From an uncultured Acidobacteriia bacterium (lineage in GTDB: Bacteria > Acidobacteriota > Terriglobia > Bryobacterales > Bryobacteraceae), in the NCBI GenBank assembly GCA_903851195.1, contig CAINNJ010000010.1, forward strand, positions 88,564 through 152,563: a DNA stretch of 64,000 bases, written 5' to 3'. The notes beneath the pieces were generated by a model that was not told the DNA's origin, made no database searches, and saw nothing but the letters and a program-made list of their open reading frames with translations. This document shows positions 10,593 to 19,712 of this stretch, one piece after another. The number at the start of each line of letters is the position of its first letter. Within the stretch, counting starts at the first letter, position 1. The translations under genes were made by a program, and so were the position numbers.

Positions 10593-11054
10593 ATGCAGCT
10601 GATCGCCGCGAAATCGGTAGACGAATATCTTGCGCAGGTTCCCGAACCGGGCCGCACCACATTGCTGAAGATCCGTTCGGTTATCCGTTCCGTGGTGCCG
10701 CCCGAAGCCACGGAGGCGATCAGTTACCAGATGCCCGCGTTCAAATACAAAGGCGGCCTGGTCTGCTACGCGGCATTCTCCGACCACTGCAGTTTCTTTC
10801 CGATGAATTCGACGCTTATCGCGGAATTCAGCCACGAACTCCGCAACTATTCCACGGATAAAGGAACCATCCGCTTCCCGCTCGACAAGCCTTTACCAGC
10901 CACTCTTGTGAAGAAGCTGGTAAAGGCCCGCGTGGCCGAGAACGAAGCGAGGCAGGCTTCCAAAAAAGCCGCGCCTTCCAAAAAGTCGGCGCCGAAAAAA
11001 GCCGCCGCCGGAAAAACTACGGGGTCTCGCCGGGGGGCGGCGCATTCGGATTGA
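10593..11054 (+). CDS. DUF1801/YdhG-like protein with Lys/Ala-rich tail
   Basis: Residues 1-118 match the DUF1801 (YdhG/YyaI-type) pattern: YLAQVPEP, I(R)SVI, EAISYQMPAFKYKG, a central FSDHCSFFP and IRFPLDKPLP. B. subtilis YdhG has been described as an iron chaperone, but the wider family is uncharacterised. Residues 119-153 form a Lys/Ala/Ser-rich tail (repeated KK-A-PSKKSAPKKAA) that resembles histone-tail-like extensions and may bind nucleic acid. The last 38 bases overlap the 3' end of the convergent aldolase gene, so the tail is partly antisense to that gene's C-terminus. It begins 11 bases after the VWFA gene. Confidence 0.75.
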   Translation: MQLIAAKSVDEYLAQVPEPGRTTLLKIRSVIRSVVPPEATEAISYQMPAFKYKGGLVCYAAFSDHCSFFPMNSTLIAEFSHELRNYSTDKGTIRFPLDKPLPATLVKKLVKARVAENEARQASKKAAPSKKSAPKKAAAGKTTGSRRGAAHSD

Positions 11055-11898
11055 CCCGCTGCCCGTTGCGCGCCGGCGGCAGCCAGCCATCGTTTGACGG
11101 GCCGTTCTGGAAGAACTTCGCGTCGCCGCTCAGCCGGTGGCCCTTCGCATACAGCGCCGCATTGGCCTGGCCGAAAATCTTCCCCGCCTTCAGCACGTCG
11201 TCATGAACCTTCTGCATGAGCTGCTCGTACTTATCGTCGCTCTGCTTAAAGCCGGAAAACGAACTCAGATCGTTGTTGCCGATCAGCACCACATCCACGC
11301 CCGGCACGGATGCGATATCGAACGCGTTCGCCACGCCCGTGGGCGTTTCGATCATGATCGCCACCAGCATGTTGTCGTTGATGGTCTGGCGATACGGACC
11401 GAACCCGCCCCAGATGCTCATGGCCTGGCCGGAACCCGCGCTGCGGCGTCCGAACGGCGGATACTTCGCCCATTTCACGCCTTCCCGCGCGCGATCCACA
11501 TCGTCCACCGTCGGGATGATCACCCCGAGCGCCCCGATATCCGTGGCGTGCTGAATATGCCATTCCTGCGCGTCCGGCAGCCGGATCATCGGCGTGGCGG
11601 CCACCTTCGGACAGGCCGCGATCATCGCCTCCACGTCTTTGAACTCCAGCGTGCTGTGCTGCATTTCGAACCAGGTGTAATCGTAGTGTTTCGCGGCTTC
11701 GCAGTACGCGGCGGGGTCGGCCTTCGACTGCGTGAAACTGAACACCTGCTTGCCTTCGAGTAACTTCTGTTTCGTCGTGTTATAAAGCTTAGGCTTTGCG
11801 GCGGACGGGCTTTGCGCGCCTGCCGGGCCGGACAAAGCGAGGCCGCACAGCAGCGCTGCGCCGGTTGCAAATCCAATGGTGATTTTGAGGGGGCTCAT
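11017..11898 (-). CDS. Exported HpcH/HpaI-type aldolase-like protein
   Basis: Class II pyruvate-aldolase (HpcH/HpaI) fold. Visible family pieces include WFEMQHSTLEF, PMIRLP, the ALGVIIPTVDDVDRAREGVKWAKYPPFGRRS block, the IETPTGV(A)NAFDIASVPGVDVVLIGNNDLS block with its metal-binding glutamate, and a final SGDAKFF segment. Unusually, it begins with a clear signal peptide (residues 1-28, cleavage near GAQS) and ends with a Pro-rich tail, so the protein should be exported; cytosolic members lack this. Standard cytoplasmic roles (hydroxy-ketoacid or aromatic degradation) would not fit directly. The start is supported by the signal peptide. The 3' end overlaps the DUF1801 gene by 38 bases. Confidence 0.82.
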   Translation of the reverse strand: MSPLKITIGFATGAALLCGLALSGPAGAQSPSAAKPKLYNTTKQKLLEGKQVFSFTQSKADPAAYCEAAKHYDYTWFEMQHSTLEFKDVEAMIAACPKVAATPMIRLPDAQEWHIQHATDIGALGVIIPTVDDVDRAREGVKWAKYPPFGRRSAGSGQAMSIWGGFGPYRQTINDNMLVAIMIETPTGVANAFDIASVPGVDVVLIGNNDLSSFSGFKQSDDKYEQLMQKVHDDVLKAGKIFGQANAALYAKGHRLSGDAKFFQNGPSNDGWLPPARNGQRVNPNAPPPGETP

Positions 11899-12016
11899 GC
11901 CCGCGAAGTATATACCAAATAACCCGGCCCCGAATCCGGAGCCATTGACTTTGGCGCTTCACCGGGATCTAATCACATCACCCGGCGCCTCAACGCCCGG
12001 GTTCCCGGAGGGTGTG

Positions 12017-14275
12017 ATGCGCGTGACGACGTTTGTGCTTCTGTGTGTGCCGGTGGCCGCTTTCGCCGCGTCCGCCGACGGATCTGCCGATGCGCGGGTG
12101 GACTTCCAAAAGCAGATCCAGCCCCTCCTGGCTCAACGCTGCCACTCCTGCCACGGCGAGGACGTGCAGCAGTCCGGCCTGCGTCTCGATAAGCGGCAGA
12201 ACGCCATGCTCGGCGGCGATTACGGCCCCGTCATCATCCCAGGCAAGAGCGCTGAGAGCAAGCTGATTCGCCGCGTCGTGAATGGCGATGGCGGCCTGCA
12301 AATGCCCCCAACAGGCCCTCTGTCGAAAGAGGAAATCGCGCTCCTGAAAGCCTGGATCGATCAGGGCGCCGACTTCCGCACCGAGATCAAAGAGGAAGCC
12401 CCGCCGCCTCCCGTCGACCCGAAAGTCACGGCCCTCATCTCCGCCGTTCGCTCCGGCGCCGCCGCTGACGTCGAGAAACTTCTGAAAGCCGACCCCGCTC
12501 TCGTCAACTCCAAAGACCGCGCGGGTTCCACGCCACTGCACCACGCCGCCGGCTTCGGCTCGCTCGCCACCATGAGACTTCTGCTCGACAAAGGCGCCGA
12601 CGTGAACGCGAAAAACCGCCGCGCCTCCACGCCCCTGCACTGGGCGATTCGCGATGAGGCCAAGGTCCGGCTCTTACTCGATCGCGGCGCTTCTGTAAAC
12701 GCCAAACAGGCCGATGGCCGCACGCCGCTCTACCAGGCCGCCTCGCTCGGCAACGGCGACGCCATCCTGCGGCTGCTTCTCGACAAGGGCGCCGATCCCG
12801 CCATCGCTACCGCGAACGGCCAGACCGCTCTGATGGCGGCCTCCGGACGCGGCAACGTCGACGCCATGCGCCTGCTGCTCGAAAAGAAAGCGGACGTGAA
12901 CGCGAAGAGCGGCACCGGCGCGACGGCTCTGATGGGCGCGGCGGGAAGCCGCAATCCCGCGGCGGTCCGTCTTCTGCTCGACAAAGGCGCGGACGGGAAC
13001 GCGCTCACGAAGAAGAACGAATCCGCCCTCGCCAATGCGGCCACCGCCGGCGTCGAGGAATCCGTGAAACTGCTGCTCGACAAAGGCGCGAACGTCAACG
13101 TTGCCGACGACCGCGGCTACACGCCCCTGATGTATGCAGCGGCCTCCGAACTGATGCCGGCCGGCATCGTGAAACTTCTTCTCGCCAAAGGCGCCGATAC
13201 CAACGCCACCGGTGAAGGCGAAACACCCCGCACGCTCGCGGCGAAACGCGGTGACACCGAAGTCGCGCGCCTGATCGGCGTCTCCGCCGACGAACGCAAG
13301 CGCGGCGGCGTGGCTCCTCTTCCGGAAGTCGCGAGTCGCGAAACATCCATTCCGCACGCCGTGGAGAAAGCTCTCGCGCTTCTCGAAAAACAGAGTCACA
13401 ACTTTATCCGCATCGGCGGCTGCAACTCCTGTCACGCGCAGGATCTGCCCTCTTCCGCCGCCGCCATCGCGCGCGATCGCGGCATTCCGGCGCCCAAAGA
13501 AATTCCCCAGCTCACCGAAGCCATGAACGGCGAGACGCCCGAACGCATTATGGATTTCGGCGCCGCCAACCCCACCAGCATGGGCTGGGAAATGTTTGAT
13601 CGCATCGCGAACCACACCCCGCGAGACCAGTACACCGATGCGACCGTCTGGTATCTGAAAGCCAACCAGTCCGCCGAAGGCAACTGGAAGAGCCCCGAAG
13701 GCCGCCGCCCGCCCATGAACACGGGCGATCTGCAGACCACGGCGCTGGCCGTCTACGCCCTGAAGAATCTGGCGCCGCCCGCCGAAAAAGCCGAGACCGC
13801 GCGGGATCTGGCCCGCGCCGCCGCGTGGCTCGAAAAAGCGCAGCCCGCGAACACGCAGGAACGGGCTTTCCAGTTGCTCGGACTCGCCTGGGCCAACGCC
13901 TCGAAGTCCGCCACCGAACAGGCCGCCCGCGCCCTCGCCGCCTCGCAGCGCGAAGACGGCGGCTGGAATCAGTTGCCCGGCATGCTGTCCGACGCCTACG
14001 CGACCGGCCAGGCTCTGTTCGCGCTGAACACCGCCGGCAACATGCGCCCCGCCGACGCCGTTTATCAGAAAGGTATCCGCTACCTGCTCCGCGCCCAGGC
14101 GACCGACGGCTCCTGGCACGTGATGTCGCGCTCCATCTGGATCCAGCCCTACTTCGACAGCGGCTTCCCCTACGAGCACGACCAGTGGATCTCCGCCGCC
14201 GGCACTGCCTGGGCATCCATGGCCCTCTCGCTCGCAGTCGAGCCCACAGCTGTCCAGGCTCTGGCGAAACGCTGA
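12017..14275 (+). CDS. Cytochrome c - ankyrin repeat - CxxCH - alpha-toroid fusion protein, exported
   Basis: A mosaic of 752 residues. Residues 1-22 are a signal peptide. Residues 25-120 are a planctomycete-type cytochrome c: haem motif C42-H-S-C-H46 and a probable axial Met96 in QMPPTG. Residues about 138-430 hold eight or so ankyrin repeats (TPLHHAA, RLLLDKGADVNAK and variants). A second haem motif C469-N-S-C-H473 follows. Residues about 530-752 are helical repeats with DGGWNQ and DGSWHV, as in squalene-cyclase/prenyltransferase toroids, but without the cyclase DxDD motif, so terpene cyclisation is unlikely. The start at 12017 has GGAGGG upstream. It is followed 34 bases later by a DUF4159 gene, probably co-transcribed. 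Confidence 0.85.
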   Translation: MRVTTFVLLCVPVAAFAASADGSADARVDFQKQIQPLLAQRCHSCHGEDVQQSGLRLDKRQNAMLGGDYGPVIIPGKSAESKLIRRVVNGDGGLQMPPTGPLSKEEIALLKAWIDQGADFRTEIKEEAPPPPVDPKVTALISAVRSGAAADVEKLLKADPALVNSKDRAGSTPLHHAAGFGSLATMRLLLDKGADVNAKNRRASTPLHWAIRDEAKVRLLLDRGASVNAKQADGRTPLYQAASLGNGDAILRLLLDKGADPAIATANGQTALMAASGRGNVDAMRLLLEKKADVNAKSGTGATALMGAAGSRNPAAVRLLLDKGADGNALTKKNESALANAATAGVEESVKLLLDKGANVNVADDRGYTPLMYAAASELMPAGIVKLLLAKGADTNATGEGETPRTLAAKRGDTEVARLIGVSADERKRGGVAPLPEVASRETSIPHAVEKALALLEKQSHNFIRIGGCNSCHAQDLPSSAAAIARDRGIPAPKEIPQLTEAMNGETPERIMDFGAANPTSMGWEMFDRIANHTPRDQYTDATVWYLKANQSAEGNWKSPEGRRPPMNTGDLQTTALAVYALKNLAPPAEKAETARDLARAAAWLEKAQPANTQERAFQLLGLAWANASKSATEQAARALAASQREDGGWNQLPGMLSDAYATGQALFALNTAGNMRPADAVYQKGIRYLLRAQATDGSWHVMSRSIWIQPYFDSGFPYEHDQWISAAGTAWASMALSLAVEPTAVQALAKR

Positions 14276-14309
14276 CAAATCGCCCGGCGTTCGTCCGCCC
14301 GGATCTATA

Positions 14310-15158
14310 ATGGACCGCGTGAGCGGAATGCGAAAAACTCTGCTGATTGTCGCGGCGGCAGCCATTGTCATGGGAACTGCCCTCGCCCGCCAGATGCCCT
14401 GGCGCGAGTATCCCGGCCAGGACAACATCGAAGTCCCGCCCGACTACCAGGAAAAGACCGAGTGGGTTTTCGCGCGCCTCATGTACCCGCCCTACCCCGG
14501 CGCCATCAACGGCCGCGGCGGCTTCCGGCGCTTCGGCGGCAACTGGAAACAGGGCCGCTCCAGCTGGACCACCGACTACAGCGCGGCCGACCGCCACGTC
14601 GCCCAGGCCGTCCGCCGTCTCACGCGCCTCCACGTCCGTTCCGTCGAACAGCCTGTCGATCTCGACGACGAAGACGACGTCTTCAACTACCCGTGGCTCT
14701 ACGCCGTCGAAGTCGGCCACTGGCAATTAACCGACTCACAGGTCAAACAGATGCGCGAATTCTTCGATCGCGGTGGCTTCTTCATGTGCGACGACTTTCA
14801 CGGCACCCAGGAATGGGCCGTCTTCATGCAAACCATGCAGCGCGTTTTTCCCGACCGCCTGGTCGAAGACATCCCGAAGAACGATTCCATCTTCCACGTC
14901 CTCTACGATCTCGACGACAAATACCAGGTGCCCGGCGCGCAGTATCTCCGCAGCGGCCGCACTTACGAATTCGACGGCTACGATCCGCACTGGCGCGGCA
15001 TCTACGATGACAAGCGCCGCTTAATGGTTGCCATCTGCCACGACATGGATCTGGGCGACGCCTGGGAGTACGCGGACTGGCCCACTTACGACGAAAAGTT
15101 CTCCGCCCTGGCGCTTAGAATCGCCACGAATTACATCATCTATTCGATGACGCACTGA
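14310..15158 (+). CDS. DUF4159 domain protein, exported
   Basis: Carries the DUF4159 pattern: FARLMYPP near the N-terminus, WTTDYSAADRHVAQAVRRLT, then NYPWLYAVEVGHWQLTDSQVKQMREFFDRGGFFMCDDFHGTQEW and DRLVEDIPKNDSIFHVLYDL. The fold is thought to resemble class I glutamine amidotransferase-like domains, but no catalytic cysteine is apparent here. A signal peptide covers residues 7-26 (an ATG at 14328 is an alternative start). It directly follows the cytochrome/ankyrin/toroid gene. DUF4159 and toroid-repeat domains recur together in planctomycetes and acidobacteria, so a shared envelope role is plausible. Its stop is one base from the convergent SDR stop. Confidence 0.8.
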   Translation: MDRVSGMRKTLLIVAAAAIVMGTALARQMPWREYPGQDNIEVPPDYQEKTEWVFARLMYPPYPGAINGRGGFRRFGGNWKQGRSSWTTDYSAADRHVAQAVRRLTRLHVRSVEQPVDLDDEDDVFNYPWLYAVEVGHWQLTDSQVKQMREFFDRGGFFMCDDFHGTQEWAVFMQTMQRVFPDRLVEDIPKNDSIFHVLYDLDDKYQVPGAQYLRSGRTYEFDGYDPHWRGIYDDKRRLMVAICHDMDLGDAWEYADWPTYDEKFSALALRIATNYIIYSMTH

Positions 15159-15159
15159 T

Positions 15160-15882
15160 TCATTTCCCCGCCGGCCGCAGCGTTCCCAGCCCGCCATCCA
15201 CCCCGAACACCTGCCCGGTGACCCAGTCGTTCTCCGGATCCAGCAGCCAGGCAATCGCCGACGCCACATGCTCCGGCTTTCCCACGCGCCCCAGCGCATG
15301 CATTCCCAGGGAGGCTTTCATCGCCAGTTCATGCGACGTGATCTTCGCTGTCAGAGGCGTTTCCACCAGCCCCGGCGCCACGCAGTTGACCCGAATATTT
15401 CGCCCCGCATAGGACGCCGCCGCGGACAGCGTCAGCCCGATCACGCCCGCTTTCGCCGCCGCGATCGCTTCGTGATTCGCCAGACCCACCCGCGCCACCG
15501 CCCCCGAACACAACACGATGGAGCCGCCCGTCTCCATCATCAGCCGCACTCCGGCGCGAACCACGTGGAATGCCGTGGTGAGGTTCGCCTGGATGGTCGA
15601 GGCCCACTCGCTGTCACTGGTCAGATGCGCCGGTTTCAGCAGCACGCTGCCCACGCAATTCACCACGCCCTGCAGCGGACCCGCCCCGCGCAGCACCTGC
15701 TGCAGCGCCTCCGGTTGTGTCGCATCCGCCACCGCGAAGGCACAACTCAGCTCACTCGCAAGGGCCTGCAATCGCTCCGCCGACCGCCCCACCAGCAACA
15801 CCTCATCGCCCCGCGCTCGTAACCTCCGGGCGAGCGCCGACCCGATCCCTCCGGCCCCGCCAACAATCGCAACATGACTCAT
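15160..15882 (-). CDS. Short-chain dehydrogenase-like protein lacking the catalytic tyrosine
   Basis: SDR fold of 240 residues with the nucleotide-binding glycine motif VGGAGGIGSAL at the N-terminus, a VVNCVGSV segment in place of NNAG, and the proline-glycine C-terminal block VAPGLVETPLT. The YxxxK active site is altered: the sequence around the lysine is NHEAIAAAK, with isoleucine where the tyrosine should be. The serine-containing strand reads LCSGAVARVG. It is translationally coupled to the upstream photolyase gene by a 4-base ATGA overlap. An oxidoreductase with different chemistry, or a binding protein, is possible. The substrate is unknown. Confidence 0.85.
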   Translation of the reverse strand: MSHVAIVGGAGGIGSALARRLRARGDEVLLVGRSAERLQALASELSCAFAVADATQPEALQQVLRGAGPLQGVVNCVGSVLLKPAHLTSDSEWASTIQANLTTAFHVVRAGVRLMMETGGSIVLCSGAVARVGLANHEAIAAAKAGVIGLTLSAAASYAGRNIRVNCVAPGLVETPLTAKITSHELAMKASLGMHALGRVGKPEHVASAIAWLLDPENDWVTGQVFGVDGGLGTLRPAGK

Positions 15883-17402
15883 AGACTCCTCCTGAAACTC
15901 TCTGCCTGCACCTGAATCAGCGCCTTCTGCTCCGGACGCAATCTATCCATATTCCGCACCTGCATGATCATGCGCGGATTCGCCCGCAGCCGTTCTTCAT
16001 GGCGCATCAGAAAATCCCAGTACAACGTCGTGAACGGGCACGCCTTCGGCCCTGTCGAAAGCGCCGGATCATAACGGCATCCCGCGCAGTAGTTACTCAT
16101 CCGCTGGATATACTTACCGCTCGCCACATACGGCTTGGACCCCATGATGCCGCCGTCCCCGAACTGCGACATGCCGATTGTGTTGGGCAGTTCCACCCAC
16201 TCCACCGCGTCCACGTACACGGCCAGATACCACTCGTGCACCAGCCTCGGCCGCACGCCCAGCAACAGCGCGAACAACCCCGTTACCATCAGCCTCTGGA
16301 TGTGGTGCGCGTACCCATACTCCAGCGTCTGCCCCACCACCTCCCGCAGGCACCGCATCTCCGTCTCGCCCGTCCAGTAAAACGCCGGCAGCTTTTCCTG
16401 GGCGCCCAGAGCATTCATTTCGAGATAGCCGGGCATGTGCAGCCAGTAAAGCCCGCGGACGAACTCCCGCCATCCCAGGATCTGCCGGATGAAGCCTTCC
16501 ACCGCCGCGAGCGACGCCTTTCCGGCGCGGTAACGCTCCTCCGCCGCCGTGATCGCGCGGCGCGGATGCAGCAGCTTCAGATTCAGCGCCACAGACAGCC
16601 GCGAATGATAAAGCCACGGCTGGTCCGTCCACATGGCATCCTGAAACTCACCGAACATCGGCAGGCGGTGACTGAGAAAATCTTCCAGAACCTGTTCGGC
16701 CTCGGCGGGCGTCACCGGCAAGTCGAAGTGACGCAACTGACCCGGATGCCCGGGAAAAATCTCCTCCACCCGCGCGATCACTTGCCGCGTGAGAAGGTCG
16801 GGCGGGGGACCGGAAGCCGCCGGTATCAGCCCCGGCCCTTTCTTCCCGAAAGCCCCGCGATTCTCGGCGTCATAATTCCACTCGCCGCCTTCCGGTTTGC
16901 CGGTCATCACCGTGTCCATCAGCACGCCGTGCCGCTTCCGCATCTCGCGGTAGAAGAACTCGAGGCGCATCTGCCCGCGCCCTTTGGCGTACTCGCGAAA
17001 CCCCTGCCGCGTGCAGAGAAAATGCGTGTCGGTCAGAACATCGAGCTCCGGGCACACCGCGCGCAGGCTCTGCTCCAAACGGTATTCGCCCGGTTCCACC
17101 ACGCGCACCCGCTCCGGCCGCAACCTCCCGATCGCCCCGTGAAGCTCCTCCGCCAGGCTCGCCGGGCGCTCGTCCAGTTCCCGGTACTCCACCTTCCAGC
17201 CCTGCGCCCGCAGTTCGTCGCGAAAATGACGCATCGCGCTCAGAAACACCGCGATCCGCGCCTTATGGCTCCAGACATGGGTGGCTTCCTCGCGTACTTC
17301 CGCCATCCAGATGCAGTCGCGAGCCGGATCGGCGCCGCTGAACAAAGGCGACTCGCGGTCGAGCTGATCTCCGAGAATCACCAACAGGTCGCGTACAGCC
17401 AC
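15879..17402 (-). CDS. Iron-sulfur cryptochrome/photolyase (PhrB/FeS-BCP type)
   Basis: Member of the prokaryotic Fe-S photolyase/cryptochrome group. The N-terminal Rossmann domain (LLVILGDQLDRESPLF) would bind the ribolumazine antenna chromophore. The C-terminal helical FAD domain has GWREFVRG and the WVELPNTIGMSQFGDGG(I)MGSKPY block. The four cysteines that hold the 4Fe-4S cluster in the characterised PhrB are present at matching positions: C351, C439, C442 and C455. The likely activity is light-dependent (6-4) photoproduct repair or light sensing. Length 507 residues is typical. It is coupled to the downstream SDR and divergent from another SDR gene at 17461. Confidence 0.92.
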   Translation of the reverse strand: MAVRDLLVILGDQLDRESPLFSGADPARDCIWMAEVREEATHVWSHKARIAVFLSAMRHFRDELRAQGWKVEYRELDERPASLAEELHGAIGRLRPERVRVVEPGEYRLEQSLRAVCPELDVLTDTHFLCTRQGFREYAKGRGQMRLEFFYREMRKRHGVLMDTVMTGKPEGGEWNYDAENRGAFGKKGPGLIPAASGPPPDLLTRQVIARVEEIFPGHPGQLRHFDLPVTPAEAEQVLEDFLSHRLPMFGEFQDAMWTDQPWLYHSRLSVALNLKLLHPRRAITAAEERYRAGKASLAAVEGFIRQILGWREFVRGLYWLHMPGYLEMNALGAQEKLPAFYWTGETEMRCLREVVGQTLEYGYAHHIQRLMVTGLFALLLGVRPRLVHEWYLAVYVDAVEWVELPNTIGMSQFGDGGIMGSKPYVASGKYIQRMSNYCAGCRYDPALSTGPKACPFTTLYWDFLMRHEERLRANPRMIMQVRNMDRLRPEQKALIQVQAESFRRSL

Positions 17403-17460
17403 TGCTGTTACGATGACCGCCCGCCCCGCCCGAATCTAAATATCCGGTACCGTAGTCGGT

Positions 17461-18195
17461 ATGGGTGTACTCGACGGAACCACGGCGCTGATTACCGGAG
17501 GCTCTCGCGGCATCGGACGCGCCATCTGCCTTCGTCTGGCGAAGTACGGCGCCGCGATTATCCTGCACTACCACCGGAACCGCGAAGCCGCCGAAGAGAC
17601 CGCTGCCCTGATCGATGGCCCGGTGACCCTCGTCCAGGCCGATCTCGCCTCCGCCGCCGAAATCGAGGCCCTCTTCCAGTCCCTCGCCGGACGCCGTCTC
17701 GATCTCCTGATCAACAACGCCGGCGTCTGGAAAGGCTCGCCTGTCGGCTCGTCGCCCGTGGAACTGATCGACGAGCTTCTCGCCACGAACCTGAAAGGCC
17801 CGTTCCTCGTCACGCAGGCCGCCTTGCCGCTGCTGAACGACGGTGCCCGGATCGTCAACATCTCCTCGGTCGCCGGCCGGACGGGCGTGGCCGGCGGACG
17901 CAGCCTCTACGGGGCAACGAAAGCCGCCATGGACTCGCTGACCCGCAACTGGGCGCTCGAACTCGCCCCGCGCCGCATCCTCGTCAACGCCGTCGCGCCC
18001 GGCTACATCACCACCGACATGACCGCCGCCTACCTGGCCGACCCCGCCAATCTCGAACGCGCCCTCATCCGCCACCCTCTCGGCCGTCTCGGCACGCCGG
18101 AAGACATCGCGGACGTTGTCGCGTTCCTCTGCTCGCCCGACGCCCGCTTCATCACCGGCCAAAGCCTCAACGTGAGCGGCGGATTTGTGATTTAA
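17461..18195 (+). CDS. SDR family oxidoreductase (3-oxoacyl-ACP reductase-like)
   Basis: Canonical short-chain dehydrogenase of 244 residues. The cofactor motif TGGSRGIGRAI is at residues 12-22, NNAGVWKG is intact, and the active-site SxxxxxxxxxxxYxxxK set is present (NISSVAGRTG, then SLYGATKAAMD). The VNAVAPGYI(T)TDM and TGQSLNVSGG blocks follow, as in FabG-like enzymes. It probably reduces a keto group with NAD(P)H; the substrate cannot be read from sequence. The start is 58 bases from the divergent photolyase gene. Its stop codon overlaps the convergent DUF1080 stop. Confidence 0.9.
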   Translation: MGVLDGTTALITGGSRGIGRAICLRLAKYGAAIILHYHRNREAAEETAALIDGPVTLVQADLASAAEIEALFQSLAGRRLDLLINNAGVWKGSPVGSSPVELIDELLATNLKGPFLVTQAALPLLNDGARIVNISSVAGRTGVAGGRSLYGATKAAMDSLTRNWALELAPRRILVNAVAPGYITTDMTAAYLADPANLERALIRHPLGRLGTPEDIADVVAFLCSPDARFITGQSLNVSGGFVI

Positions 18196-19592
18196 TTCAG
18201 CTTCTTTACCAGAATATTGCGCACGGAAACCTTCGTGGTCGCCTCGATTTCGATCCCGAACAGCCCGGACTGATTGTTCGACGACGCCGGATCGTCGTCC
18301 ACCATCACCGCCATCAGCTGTCCGTTAACAATATGCATGCACGTCCCGCCCCGCGCGATCACCGTGTACTCGTTCCAGTCGTTCATGCGCACCACGCTGT
18401 TCAGCGCCTGCCGGTCGCCGATATTCCCCATCAGCTGTTTCCGCGCCAGCCCCGCGCCTTCCACCACCTGACCGCGCCACGCCAGGATCCGCATCGGCGT
18501 ATTCTCCGAATAAAACTGCCCCGTCCAGTCCCGCGAACTCGGCCAGAAATCCGCCTGCGGACCCGTCATCATCCAGTTCAGATTCACCGGTCCCACGTTC
18601 GCCGTCACGTTGTCCGCGATATTCGCGAGCCACGGCAGCCCGGTCTTGCTGCGGTACTGAAATCCGCTGCCGCCGCTGCCTTCCACCTTGATCTCGAATT
18701 TCAGCGTGAAATCCTTCGCCTCCATATCGCGATACACGATATAGCTGTTTCCGCTGGGATTCTGCGGCGTCGATTCGCCGACAATCGCATGATCCTCCAC
18801 GCGCCAGAACTTCGGATTGCCGTCCCAACCCTTCAGACTCACGCCGTCGAAGATCGGCACGAAGCCCTCGCGATCGGCGAACTGCATCGGGTCCGGCTGC
18901 GTGAACCCGATTCCCGCGAAACTCCCGCCCATTTCGAGAAATCTCTCCACCTGATTTCGCGCCAATTTCAAAGAAGACGCCTGGATTTTCGCGAATGCCG
19001 CCGCCCGCGTTTTCGCCACCGCCAGTTCCGCCGCCGCCACGGCATCCGCCTTCGCGCGCAACGCCGACGGATCCGGCGATTCCGTCAGTGCCGCCGCGCC
19101 CAGCGCCGTCCGCGCGCTCGCCACGTTTTTCGTCAACGGCATCACGTCCGTCGTCAGCCGGGTGAGCGCCGTCACCTGCGCCTCCGTGATGTTTGGAATG
19201 GAACCGTGCGCCAGCGCCGCGCCGCGTCCCCCGCCGCCAGCGGACGCCGCCAGCGCCGCCACCTGATTCGCGGCCAGTTTCCCGGGCGAAGCCTGCAATT
19301 TGGCGAACGCTTCCGCCCGAGCCTGCGCCAGCGCCAGTTCCGCTGCCCGCAAAGACTCCGCTTTCGCCGACAAATCCCGCGCATTTCCCGGCTCCGCGAA
19401 CGCCGCCGCGATCATCGCCGTCCGCGCCGCGCCGGCAGCCTCCAGCGGTTTCGCGAGCTCGGCATTCGTTCGACCCAGCGCCGCCGTCTGCGCTTCCGTC
19501 GCGCCCGGCACTCCACCCCGGCCCGGACCCTGTCCATAAACGCCGGCGATGCAAAGGGCCGCGGCCAACAGGCCACCACGAAAATGTCTCAT
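18192..19592 (-). CDS. DUF1080 (3-keto-disaccharide hydrolase-like) protein with duplicated helical N-terminal region
   Basis: The C-terminal half (from about residue 238) is a DUF1080 laminarinase-like beta sandwich: [55 protein letters not shown] and a final [11 protein letters not shown] strand. DUF1080 proteins include 3-keto-glycoside hydrolases. The N-terminal half is unusual: two Ala-rich helical repeats of about 83 residues (32-114 and 136-218), both running from TEAQ to NQV. A signal peptide covers residues 1-20 (GVYGQG). The start is the ATG at 19592, preceded by AGG; upstream in-frame sequence lacks family similarity. It lies about 120 bases after the sulfatase-like gene on the same strand. 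Confidence 0.85.
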   Translation of the reverse strand: MRHFRGGLLAAALCIAGVYGQGPGRGGVPGATEAQTAALGRTNAELAKPLEAAGAARTAMIAAAFAEPGNARDLSAKAESLRAAELALAQARAEAFAKLQASPGKLAANQVAALAASAGGGGRGAALAHGSIPNITEAQVTALTRLTTDVMPLTKNVASARTALGAAALTESPDPSALRAKADAVAAAELAVAKTRAAAFAKIQASSLKLARNQVERFLEMGGSFAGIGFTQPDPMQFADREGFVPIFDGVSLKGWDGNPKFWRVEDHAIVGESTPQNPSGNSYIVYRDMEAKDFTLKFEIKVEGSGGSGFQYRSKTGLPWLANIADNVTANVGPVNLNWMMTGPQADFWPSSRDWTGQFYSENTPMRILAWRGQVVEGAGLARKQLMGNIGDRQALNSVVRMNDWNEYTVIARGGTCMHIVNGQLMAVMVDDDPASSNNQSGLFGIEIEATTKVSVRNILVKKLN

Positions 19593-19712
19593 CCTGAGTC
19601 TCTTCCTTCTCCGGTTCGTTACTGCGGCCACTTGCCACCCCACCTTCGAACTAAGCTGGTCCGCGGGATCCGACGCCCCCAAACATCGAAGGCTCATTCG
19701 AGATCAAGGCTA

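Noticed and set aside
12017..14275. Terpene or hopanoid cyclase
   Set aside because: The toroid repeats lack the DxDD catalytic motif and are joined to exported cytochrome domains.
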